Source: a virus. From it: a stretch of DNA of 31,332 nt. Position numbers and translations under genes: made by a program. This document shows, one piece after another, positions 14,686 to 20,978 of this stretch. Within the stretch, counting starts at the first letter, position 1. Each line of letters starts with the position of its first letter. The notes under the pieces were generated by a model that made no database searches, was not told the DNA's origin, and worked only from the letters and a program-made list of their open reading frames with translations. Location: positions 1 to 31,332 of the IMG/VR virus record IMGVR_UViG_3300048014_000432; one strand, given 5' to 3'.

Positions 14686-15117
14686 TTAAGCCTCTTCCTC
14701 AATTTCTAACTGAGCAACTTGCGTGGCTCCGCCATTAAAATACGAAGCAACAATATGGCCGAGAGCAACCGCACAAACACATAATATCACGGAAAGAAGA
14801 ATATTGGCCATCGGCCTGACTATGGAGCCGCTTCTGAAAAGGTCAAATGTCTGCAAACCGAAAGACGAAAATGTCGTGAAGCCGCCGCATAATCCTACCA
14901 TCACAAATAATCGGATATTTTCCGATACGGGAAACTTTCCGCTGGCAAGCGTCAAGGTGCCAAAAAATCCGATTATAAAACAGCCCAGGACATTGATGAT
15001 TAGCGTACCTAACGGCAACTCTTTACTAATAGGCATTGCCCATAAGGAAATGCCATAACGCGCAAGCGTCCCTATAGCGCCGCCAATTGATAAAAGTATA
15101 CATGTGTAGAAATTCAT
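14686..15117 (-). CDS. crcB: CrcB/Fluc fluoride ion channel
   Basis: A 143-residue inner-membrane protein with four hydrophobic helices. The Fluc signatures are all present: GGAIGTLARYG at 12-22, GTLIINVLGCFIIGFFG at 37-53, and GLCGGFTTFSSFGLQTFDLF at 75-94 with the TTFS core. It forms the dual-topology dimer that exports fluoride. The start at ATG 15117 (MNFYTCILLS) follows GGAG with 5-6 nt spacing; the in-frame extension to 15180 runs through the riboswitch leader. Expression should be controlled by the upstream fluoride riboswitch. The gene uses more AT-rich codons (several ATA, TTA, AGT) than the phage genes around it, which suggests recent transfer from another genome. The C-terminus ends in an acidic EIEEEA. 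Confidence 0.95.
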   Translation of the reverse strand: MNFYTCILLSIGGAIGTLARYGISLWAMPISKELPLGTLIINVLGCFIIGFFGTLTLASGKFPVSENIRLFVMVGLCGGFTTFSSFGLQTFDLFRSGSIVRPMANILLSVILCVCAVALGHIVASYFNGGATQVAQLEIEEEA

Positions 15118-15169
15118 ACATTCTCCTTCCATAAGGCGACCACCGCCGAAACGGTGCAGCCGGTTAATG

Positions 15170-15219
15170 GTAGGAGTCATCAGCTTGAAATAAGCGGTTA
15201 TCGGGGGAACCCCATCCCC
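15170..15219 (-). ncRNA. Fluoride riboswitch (crcB motif)
   Basis: On the minus strand the leader shows the crcB-motif core in order: GGGGATGGGGTTCCCCC (the G-rich/T-T-C-x-C-C hairpin with GATGG), ATAACCGC, then AAGCTGATGACTCCTAC, whose GATGACTCCTAC end is the most conserved part of this aptamer. It lies 50-100 nt upstream of the crcB start at 15117. The following bases (CACCG, TTTCGG, CGGTG) could form a small hairpin of an expression platform, but no clear U-rich terminator is visible, so control may be at translation. Crucial positions match the consensus I know. Fluoride binding is inferred from this match. Confidence 0.93.
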
Positions 15220-15275
15220 ATCGGCATTAAATTAGCATAAATAGTTTTGCTGGCAACGATAGTGTGAAACAAACT

Positions 15276-17024
15276 CTATTCATCCATCATCCTCTCAATC
15301 TTTTGAATCCTTTCGCCCAGCCAGCGCATCACCGGCACGGCCATGCTGTTGCCAAGTGCTTTGTAGCGGTTGCCATCAGCGGCTGGCTTGCCCCGGAAAG
15401 CCACCAGAGTGTAATCATCCGCAAATCCCTGCAACCGTTCGCACTCCCGCGGCGTCAGGCGGCGCACGGCCATTCCTTGCGCCAGCGCAGGCTTGTTGTT
15501 GCCTCCACCGCCGCCTTCGAGGGAGGGCGCTATATCTTCCTCATAGCCGATGCCGCGTGAAGCCGCTGACTGGCCGGGCTTGAAGCAACCGGCCACGAAG
15601 GTCTGCTGCTTCATGCCGGGCTCGGCAGATAGCGCACCGGCTAAATCACCGTCGCCATTCAGGAGGCGCACCTCGTCGCGGCAGTTCTGCGCAAAGGCAA
15701 CATAAGTGGAAAGATCGCCGCCAGAGGTAACGGTTTTAGCTTGATCGGCTTCGTTGACATAAAGGCCGCCGTTAGGGCGGTCCTTGCGTCTGCCATTGGC
15801 ATCACAGAATGTCACGTTGAATGCCACCGCATGTTGCACGGCGGCCTGCAACGTGAACATGGCGTCACCATCTTCGCCGATGCCGGAGCCTATGCTGGCA
15901 TCGTCAGTGGAAACGCCGGTGCGCTTGCCTACCTCCTGCAGCGGGATCGCCACCGCCAGCTGACCACCGCCATTCTGGTGACTGCCATCATGCGGCATAG
16001 CGCGCAGCGTGGGGGCGATGTCCTGCACCGCGTCGTTACCATAATCTTTGGCGGAGAAAGCAATCAGCGTCTCCGTATCGAAATCCTGGCGCTGCGTCGA
16101 CTTAGCATTTAAGCCCGCCGCCACGTCAATGCTGCCGGAGGTATTACCGCCTCCGAACGCCAGCAACGGGACGCCACGGCCGGTAACATCTTCGCTGGCA
16201 TCGAAGCCGTCGCCGCGCAGCGTGTGCGCCACCAGCGTATCGGCATCCTCCCTGTGGCTGCAATTGGGCTGCCCGCGCAGGGAATGGGCGACCAGCCCGC
16301 CGCTGGTGGCGAAGGAATGCTCGCCGCTGCGACCGGAACGCGCATCAAGAGTGGGAGCGACTAATCCGCCACCGTCGCCGTCGCTTGGGTCGGGATAGCC
16401 ACGGCTTCCAGTGCCGCCCTTAAGTGTTCCGGCAACGCTTTCCCGCGCTTGGCGGCGCGGCGTAATATCCCGGCGCAGGCTTTCGCGCTCAAACAATACC
16501 GCCGCGGCAGGTCGCCAGTCTCCAAGATATCCGACAACGAACACACGCCTGCGGCGCTGTGGCACTCCGAAATACTGAGCGTCAAGAATCCGGTAGGCGA
16601 ACCCATACCCGCATTCTGCCAACCCTCCGAGGAAGGTGCCAAACGCCCGTCCGTCATCAATTGACAGCACGCCAGGCACATTTTCCCAAACCACCCATCG
16701 GGCGCGAGATTTTTCAGCCAGGCGTATAAATTCAAGGGCAAGGTTCCCGCGATCGTCAGCAAGTCCTTTTCGCAGCCCTGCGACGCTGAAGGATTGGCAG
16801 GGCGTTCCTCCGACAAGAAGGTCAATTGCTGCATAATCGGTTTCTTTCAGCGCCGTGAAATCACCATGCAGCGGTACATCCGGATAGTGGTGTTTCAAAA
16901 CGGCACAGGCAAATGGATCGATTTCCGAGAACCCGGCTGGCTGCCAGCCCAGCGGATGCCAAGCAGCTGTTGCCGCTTCGATGCCGGAACAAATCGACAA
17001 GTATTTCAACGCATGCTGCGGCAT
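15276..17024 (-). CDS. DNA C5-cytosine methyltransferase with large insertion
   Basis: A 582-residue enzyme starting at ATG 17024 (MPQHALKYLSICSGIEAAT); the longer TTG start at 17075 has no better ribosome site. Motif I is LSICSGIEAAT (9-19). The catalytic Pro-Cys is in GGTPCQSFSVAG (Cys76). ENV is in VWENVPGVL (114-116), QRRRR is at 156-160, and the C-terminal RYKALGNSMAVPVMRWLG is motifs IX-X. Between QRRRR and the C-terminus lies about 350 residues, far more than one target recognition domain. It holds many short repeats of the type (V/I)APTLDAR, VAHSLRG, VAHTLRG, APTLRAM and APSLEGG. The enzyme transfers a methyl group to cytosine in DNA and could shield the phage genome from restriction. 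No cognate endonuclease is visible, so it is an orphan. Confidence 0.93.
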   Translation of the reverse strand: MPQHALKYLSICSGIEAATAAWHPLGWQPAGFSEIDPFACAVLKHHYPDVPLHGDFTALKETDYAAIDLLVGGTPCQSFSVAGLRKGLADDRGNLALEFIRLAEKSRARWVVWENVPGVLSIDDGRAFGTFLGGLAECGYGFAYRILDAQYFGVPQRRRRVFVVGYLGDWRPAAAVLFERESLRRDITPRRQARESVAGTLKGGTGSRGYPDPSDGDGGGLVAPTLDARSGRSGEHSFATSGGLVAHSLRGQPNCSHREDADTLVAHTLRGDGFDASEDVTGRGVPLLAFGGGNTSGSIDVAAGLNAKSTQRQDFDTETLIAFSAKDYGNDAVQDIAPTLRAMPHDGSHQNGGGQLAVAIPLQEVGKRTGVSTDDASIGSGIGEDGDAMFTLQAAVQHAVAFNVTFCDANGRRKDRPNGGLYVNEADQAKTVTSGGDLSTYVAFAQNCRDEVRLLNGDGDLAGALSAEPGMKQQTFVAGCFKPGQSAASRGIGYEEDIAPSLEGGGGGNNKPALAQGMAVRRLTPRECERLQGFADDYTLVAFRGKPAADGNRYKALGNSMAVPVMRWLGERIQKIERMMDE

Positions 17025-17133
17025 CCATAGCGCTTCCGTGAAGTCAAGGCGTTTACTTAAGCAAGATACTGACAATCATTATTTTATAAGCCTCATTCGA
17101 CTTGATAAGCGCGCGGATTGAAGCGTTCATGGA

Positions 17134-17151
17134 ATTGTCCGCAGGGACAAT
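17134..17151 (+). promoter_or_regulatory. Inverted repeat in leader of DUF3489 gene
   Basis: A perfect 7-bp inverted repeat, ATTGTCC (17134-17140) and GGACAAT (17145-17151), with loop GCAG, 25 nt upstream of the ATG at 17177. It lies in the divergent gap between the methyltransferase and the DUF3489 gene. It could be an operator or an mRNA hairpin in the leader. No strong -10/-35 pair could be assigned nearby, so function is uncertain. Confidence 0.35.
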
Positions 17152-17176
17152 CATGCAATCAAACCAAGGAGTTATT

Positions 17177-17683
17177 ATGAAGCTTTCCGATAGCCAGCGC
17201 GCCGTTTTGAAGGCGGCGGCAAAAAAACCCAAAACCGATGTGCGCGAATTCATGGCGCATATTAAAAGCCCCCACATCCGTGATAAGGTCGTAAACTCAA
17301 TGCTGGGTAACGGGCTGGTTACCGAAGACCCCGATGCTGAAGGTGTCGTTTACATCATCTCGGAGGCGGGCTTCGCCGCCATTGGCAAGAAGGCTCCCGC
17401 ACATGCAGCGGAAGCAGAAGCGCCCGCCAAAAAGCGGGAGCCGAAGCCCAGGCGCGAAGGCGCATCCAAAAAGCAGACCATGATTGATATGCTCTCACGC
17501 AAGGAAGGTGCGACTATTCAGCAGCTAATGGATACCATCGGCTGGCAGAAGCATTCGGTGCATGGCGCGATGGCAAATTTGAAAAAGGAAATCCACGAGA
17601 AGAATGGCCAGACCATCGTCGCCAATAAAGAGGAAGGCGAAGAACGCGTTTATAAAATCGCTAAAACAACTCTAGCTGCTTAA
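17177..17683 (+). CDS. DUF3489-family protein (168 aa)
   Basis: The start at ATG 17177 (MKLSDSQRAVLKAA) follows AAGGAG with 5-nt spacing; the in-frame extension to 17102 has no such site. The N-terminal ~85 residues form a small helical HTH-like part. A Lys/Ala/Pro/Glu-rich linker follows (AHAAEAEAPAKKREPKPRRE). A second helix-turn-helix-like domain then carries the recognisable DUF3489 motif MIDMLSRKEGATIQQLMD, then TIGWQKHSVHGAMANLKKEI. DUF3489 proteins are frequent in alphaproteobacterial genomes and mobile elements. A DNA-binding role is inferred from the fold-like pattern, not shown. The gene converges with the 254-residue gene on the other strand, and their 3' ends overlap by 23 nt. Confidence 0.85.
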   Translation: MKLSDSQRAVLKAAAKKPKTDVREFMAHIKSPHIRDKVVNSMLGNGLVTEDPDAEGVVYIISEAGFAAIGKKAPAHAAEAEAPAKKREPKPRREGASKKQTMIDMLSRKEGATIQQLMDTIGWQKHSVHGAMANLKKEIHEKNGQTIVANKEEGEERVYKIAKTTLAA

Positions 17684-18425
17684 TTTCATCCAAACGGATA
17701 ATGCCATTAATCAGCCATGTATCAGGATAAAGAGAATGGGTACCCATTGCGAAGGCCATGCCTTTCTTTGGGTACTCTTCTCCGAACACTTTTTGCATCG
17801 ATTCCAAGGCCTGCTGCTCACCGTAATTTCTGCGCCAGTTGAAAAATGTAGTGTTAGTTTCCCAATCCTGGCAAGTGCCATCGCGCGAACCGTCTTCCGT
17901 AGTGTATTTATATTTGAACTTGTAGGGGCATGGCTCCAAGGGAAGCAATGATTTATTGTCGAAAAGGTCTTTTTGCTTAAGCACGTCTTGATACGCCTGA
18001 CGTTCGCGCACGATATCGTCATCCGACTTTCTTTCGAATGAAAACTTAGGCTGCTGAGGACGCAGCAGCGCAAGGCTTTTTCCTGCTGCAGCAACTTGTT
18101 TCAGGCCTTTTACTTCCAGTTTGGCCAGCAGGCGCTCGCGTTCGCCTTTAGGATATTCACCGATAATTTCGATGGATTGCTGATCGACGCGCACGCTTTC
18201 AGGCCGCGTATCGGTTTTTGGCTTGCGCCATTTGAACCTCACGCGATCCCAGCGCCCAAATTTACTGACATCCTCCAGCTTGCGAAAGCTGACCGGATAT
18301 AACCTTACCCATTCACCTTCGGGAGTAATACCGGCGCAACATACCGTCTCGCCGTACTGCTGACTAATTTGGGGCGACGCCTTAACGATAATGACCGCTT
18401 CGGATTCGCCTTCGGTTTTAAGCAT
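17661..18425 (-). CDS. Unrecognised protein coupled to DUF488 gene (254 aa)
   Basis: I do not recognise this family with confidence. The start is ATG 18425 (MLKTEGESEAVIIVKASPQ), which overlaps the DUF488 stop by 8 nt, so the two are translationally coupled. The N-terminal ~75 residues read as a small beta-rich module (ETVCCAGITPEGEWVRLYPV, RWDRVRFKWRKP). A charged helical centre follows (DDDIVRERQAYQDVLKQKDL). The C-terminal part has conserved-looking Cys (PLEPCPYKFKYKY, DGTCQDWE), an aromatic stretch (NTTFFNWRRNYGEQQALESM) and the end AFAMGTHSLYPDTWLINGII. There are no membrane segments. Pairing with DUF488 suggests a shared nucleic-acid or defence-related role, but this is only context. 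The 3' end overlaps the DUF3489 gene on the other strand. Confidence 0.75.
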   Translation of the reverse strand: MLKTEGESEAVIIVKASPQISQQYGETVCCAGITPEGEWVRLYPVSFRKLEDVSKFGRWDRVRFKWRKPKTDTRPESVRVDQQSIEIIGEYPKGERERLLAKLEVKGLKQVAAAGKSLALLRPQQPKFSFERKSDDDIVRERQAYQDVLKQKDLFDNKSLLPLEPCPYKFKYKYTTEDGSRDGTCQDWETNTTFFNWRRNYGEQQALESMQKVFGEEYPKKGMAFAMGTHSLYPDTWLINGIIRLDEIKQLELF

Positions 18426-18921
18426 AAGCCGCTTCGGGATATACGGTAGTAAAGGAATTCTGCCGGGCAATGCCCACACGTACACCGATAGGATTCACGC
18501 GTTGCCCGGTATCGGCGGCAATGGCGTCGGCTACAATAGTACGATGACACTCATCCGGGCTGCGTTCATAACACAGCAGACAGGATACGCTGGATTGAGC
18601 AAGCTCGATCGCTACTTGTAGATCGGCCTGCGCCTGTTCGGTTTTCATGTGCGCGGAAAATATCTGCAGGAATTTTTTATAATCACCCGCGCGCGCAGCT
18701 TCTCTGCCATTTTTGGGATCGCCTAATCCCTTGAGATGCACATACTCTATGTCATTGGCTTTCAGCAAGGCATGCAGGACGTTTTTAGAGAAGCCTTTAC
18801 GGCGTGAAAGTGGATATTCACGTACATCAATAACCCGTTCTATGCCCGCAGTTTTCAATGTGGCAATAAAATCTTCTATCGCTGCACTTTCATATCCAAG
18901 AGTGTAAAGTTTATTTGCCAT
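18418..18921 (-). CDS. DUF488-family protein (167 aa)
   Basis: The start at ATG 18921 (MANKLYTLGYESAAIEDFI) is taken because it begins at the conserved L-Y-T-L-G-Y-E motif; the upstream extension to 18999 has no family resemblance. The DUF488 hallmarks are T-L-G-Y-E-S, IERVIDVREYPLSRRKGFSK (27-46), VHLKGLGDPK, and the C-terminal LLCYERSPDECHR (115-127), with two Cys and a His in the family pattern. The family is widespread; no general biochemical function is agreed. The leader is AT-rich with a weak AAAGAAA site, and no promoter could be named. It begins just after the terminator that ends the lysis cassette, so it is the first gene of a separate two-gene unit with the 254-residue protein. 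Confidence 0.88.
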   Translation of the reverse strand: MANKLYTLGYESAAIEDFIATLKTAGIERVIDVREYPLSRRKGFSKNVLHALLKANDIEYVHLKGLGDPKNGREAARAGDYKKFLQIFSAHMKTEQAQADLQVAIELAQSSVSCLLCYERSPDECHRTIVADAIAADTGQRVNPIGVRVGIARQNSFTTVYPEAAYA

Positions 18922-19008
18922 ATGTATTTCTTTACTTTTTTTTAAGTCACAATGGTAGCAAAAGATTGTTGATAGTTCGTTAAAATCATCCTGCGTCACT
19001 TTAATGCA

Positions 19009-19050
19009 GCTAATAATAAACCCCGCGTAGCCAGTTGACTACGCGGGGTT
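19009..19050 (-). terminator. Rho-independent terminator ending the minus-strand late operon
   Basis: Read on the minus strand, AACCCCGCGTAG (from 19050) pairs perfectly with CTACGCGGGGTT across an 8-nt loop (stem arms 19019-19030 and 19039-19050). It is followed by TATTATTA, U-rich though interrupted. It lies 15 nt after the stop of the 19066 gene. It separates the structural/lysis operon from the cargo genes. Confidence 0.85.
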
Positions 19051-19065
19051 CTCTTCGATAAGGGG

Positions 19066-19317
19066 TTACTGGCCGCTGCCGGTCGAGCCGCTGCCGCTGC
19101 TGTTGTTGCCGGTGCCGGTCGACGTGCCGCCAAGGCCATCCGTCAGCACTTTCAGGCCAGCCTGGATGTCGGCGATATTGGCCGCATCGGTGGATTCGCC
19201 TGCAGTGAGCGTCTGAATGGAAGCATCGATAGACGCGATGTGCGCCGGATCGACGGCAGTCTGGGAGGCTTTAATGGTTGCCACCACGGCAGCCATGGCA
19301 TCGGTGAATGCGGACAT
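19066..19317 (-). CDS. Small hypothetical protein (83 aa; 155 aa if started at 19533)
   Basis: This reading starts at ATG 19317 (MSAFTDAMAAVVATIKAS), which has GGAG 7 nt upstream. The same frame is open without a stop to an ATG at 19533 (MRHFFKSVLQSCNRENGSPV), giving a 155-residue protein with an extra DDEHLDLFASRIADAV region but a poor ribosome site. The N-terminal part of the short form is helical with evenly spaced hydrophobics (VDPAHIASIDASIQTLTAGE, ANIADIQAGLKVL). The tail is Gly/Ser/Thr-rich and flexible. I do not recognise it. It is the last gene before the terminator and follows the tRNA-like gene. A virion or lysis accessory role is a guess only. Confidence 0.55.
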   Translation of the reverse strand: MSAFTDAMAAVVATIKASQTAVDPAHIASIDASIQTLTAGESTDAANIADIQAGLKVLTDGLGGTSTGTGNNSSGSGSTGSGQ

Positions 19318-19561
19318 AGTTTTACTCCATAAGATATTGATGGTTTCTCCGGCTCCGAGATCGAAGCCGGGCGGAGAGAATTCTCCTATTCGCCGACCGG
19401 CGCGGTCAGCGAATTCCTTCGTGCCCACCGCATCGGCGATGCGGCTAGCAAATAAATCAAGATGCTCGTCATCGACGGGCGAACCGTTTTCCCGGTTGCA
19501 GGATTGCAGAACGCTTTTGAAGAAATGGCGCATGGGTATGCTCTCTTGGTAAAAATGATGA

Positions 19562-19638
19562 TGGAAGCGGGAGCCGGATTCGAACCGAGCGACCTCGTGG
19601 CTAATGAACCACGCGAGCTACCGCTGCTCTATCCCGCT
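19562..19638 (-). tRNA. tRNA-like gene, probable CAT anticodon (Met-type), degenerate
   Basis: 77 nt with an encoded 3' CCA. The acceptor stem is AGCGGGA with TCCCGCT, seven perfect pairs. The D arm is GAGC-AGCGGTA-GCTC. The T loop TTCGAAT is canonical. The anticodon stem CGTGG/CCACG is perfect, but the loop TTCATTAG has 8 nt instead of 7, with CAT as the likely anticodon. The T stem has a C-C mismatch or a bulge. It lies between the holin-like gene and the 83-residue gene, in the late operon, and is transcribed with them. Some tRNA detectors would score it low or as undetermined. It could be an active phage tRNA-Met, a decayed one, or a tRNA with altered decoding. Confidence 0.8.
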
Positions 19639-19663
19639 GTGAGGCGCGGCGGGCAAAGGAACG

Positions 19664-20026
19664 CTACTTAAAACGATCCAGCTGCGAATCTTCGTCCGGG
19701 TAGTCGGGCTGCGGGATAACGTTTTTAAGTTTCTCGACGTCGATTTGCAGCTTCTGCGCCAGGCCATTAAGCTGCTGATTGACGCTGTCCGGCACTAATG
19801 CGGTGACTATATGCCCGATGGGAACGGCTCCGCTCATCACCATCGTCATGGTAAGCGGCGTCGCGGCCGTCAGGCCTAGAAAGCCTATGGGTGGTATGGC
19901 GACACCGGCCGCTACCAGTACGGCGCCGATGCCGCATATGAGAATACTTGCAGCGCCCCCAGCCAGGACGCTTGTCGTGGGTTGAAAGTTTTTGACCACT
20001 GCGGTCGCAAAGCTGAGGGCGCTCAT
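19664..20026 (-). CDS. Holin-like hydrophobic membrane protein
   Basis: A 120-residue protein starting at ATG 20026 (MSALSFATAV), with AAGGAG six nt upstream; the in-frame start at 20104 gives a Pro/Ala-rich extension without a site. Residues about 20-43 (AGGAASILICGIGAVLVAAG) and about 44-78 (IPPIGFLGLTAATPLTM and on) are strongly hydrophobic, giving two or three membrane helices. A soluble helical tail (QQLNGLAQKLQIDVEKLKNV) ends in DEDSQLDRFK. Next to an endolysin in a phage late operon, such a small membrane protein is the natural holin candidate. There is no sequence signature that proves it, so a different membrane accessory remains possible. Confidence 0.7.
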   Translation of the reverse strand: MSALSFATAVVKNFQPTTSVLAGGAASILICGIGAVLVAAGVAIPPIGFLGLTAATPLTMTMVMSGAVPIGHIVTALVPDSVNQQLNGLAQKLQIDVEKLKNVIPQPDYPDEDSQLDRFK

Positions 20027-20063
20027 GCAGATCTCCTTGAGTGATGGTTTGAGGAAAATGGGT

Positions 20064-20441
20064 TTAGGAAGCGGAGCCGATGCCGGTGATGGCGCTCGTG
20101 CCACCTTGCGCTTGCGCCGCGTTCATCTGCGCGACGGCGGCTTCGATAGCGACGTTGATCGTGTTCTGCGCCACATTGATGATGTTGGCGGTCGACAGAT
20201 TGGAGGCGATGGAGGCCTTCGCTGCTGCCAACTTCTGAAGCCCGGTGCCGCCAGCCTGTTCGGCGGCGGTTACGGCATCAGTGACGATTTTCAGTCCTTC
20301 GACGCCGAGCTCATCTTCGACAGCGGATTCCGCCGAGCCGAAAAATGTTGCGATGACCTGTCCGGCTTTCTGCACGTCCGGCTTCAGCACCGTCGTCCAC
20401 AGATTCTCGAAAAACTGTCCTACGTTTTGAAAAATACCCAT
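20064..20441 (-). CDS. Possible nested in-frame product of the endolysin gene (125 aa)
   Basis: ATG at 20441 in the endolysin frame is preceded by GGAGAG with 6-nt spacing, better than many starts here. The product begins MGIFQNVGQFFENLWTTVL, an aromatic-rich amphipathic helix, followed by KPDVQKAGQVIATFFGSAES and long helical Ala-rich sequence with no membrane helix. It may be a separate protein, or a fused domain, of unknown function. Confidence 0.45.
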   Translation of the reverse strand: MGIFQNVGQFFENLWTTVLKPDVQKAGQVIATFFGSAESAVEDELGVEGLKIVTDAVTAAEQAGGTGLQKLAAAKASIASNLSTANIINVAQNTINVAIEAAVAQMNAAQAQGGTSAITGIGSAS

Positions 20442-20978
20442 GTTCTTCTCTCCATCGCGGCGTGTTAAAAGCAACCCACTGCCCGCGCCGCGTAAACGGT
20501 CAGCCGGTTGTCCTTGAAAATTCGATGTCAGCCTTCCACCGGCCTTGAGATAAACATCCTGCAAATCGCTTAAGCTGTTCTGGCGCTGGCCATAGGGAGA
20601 GCCAGGCAGGCTTGCCCAGATCGTGGAGCATTTAAGAATGGCGCTTTGCAGTTTGCCCGTATCGATATCGGCCAGCGCGCGCCGCTCGGAAAGTTGCCGT
20701 ATTGCAATAGCGTCCTGCGAAACAGGCGAGAAATCCGGCACGCCCAGCATTTCTTTATAGGCGTCGTAATATTTAGCGAGCAGCTGATAGCGGCCTGCCG
20801 CGGTAGAGTCTAATTTTGGATTAAAGATGCGCGGATGATCGGCATAGCTGTGAAAAAGCAACGGATGCTGCGGCGTCGATCCCACCAGAACATTGTATCC
20901 GTTGTCGCTGCCGGGAATGGTGGAAGTGCCTTCCGACCATGCCAGCATGTCGAGGAATGCTTGACGATTGCCGGGCAT
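20064..20978 (-). CDS. Endolysin, lambda R-like transglycosylase, with C-terminal extension
   Basis: A 304-residue protein. Residues 1-150 closely follow lambda R: RQAFLDMLAWSEGT with the catalytic Glu (E16), SYADHPRIFNPKLDSTAAGR-YQLLAKYYDAYKEML, DFSPVSQDAIAIRQL and CSTIWASLPGSPYGQ. This enzyme cleaves the glycan strand of peptidoglycan. The C-terminal half (from M180, MGIFQNVGQFFENLW) is unrelated: an amphipathic helix, then helical Ala/Gln-rich sequence. An ATG at 20441 with GGAGAG in front could start this as a separate 125-residue protein, so the gene may give two products. The start overlaps the tail tube stop by TGATG, an uncommon placement for a lysis gene. Confidence 0.92.
   Translation of the reverse strand: MPGNRQAFLDMLAWSEGTSTIPGSDNGYNVLVGSTPQHPLLFHSYADHPRIFNPKLDSTAAGRYQLLAKYYDAYKEMLGVPDFSPVSQDAIAIRQLSERRALADIDTGKLQSAILKCSTIWASLPGSPYGQRQNSLSDLQDVYLKAGGRLTSNFQGQPADRLRGAGSGLLLTRRDGEKNMGIFQNVGQFFENLWTTVLKPDVQKAGQVIATFFGSAESAVEDELGVEGLKIVTDAVTAAEQAGGTGLQKLAAAKASIASNLSTANIINVAQNTINVAIEAAVAQMNAAQAQGGTSAITGIGSAS

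Noticed and set aside
15118-15169. Terminator in the crcB riboswitch platform
   Set aside because: The CACCG/CGGTG pairing is short and has no following U-run, so I could not assign a terminator with confidence.
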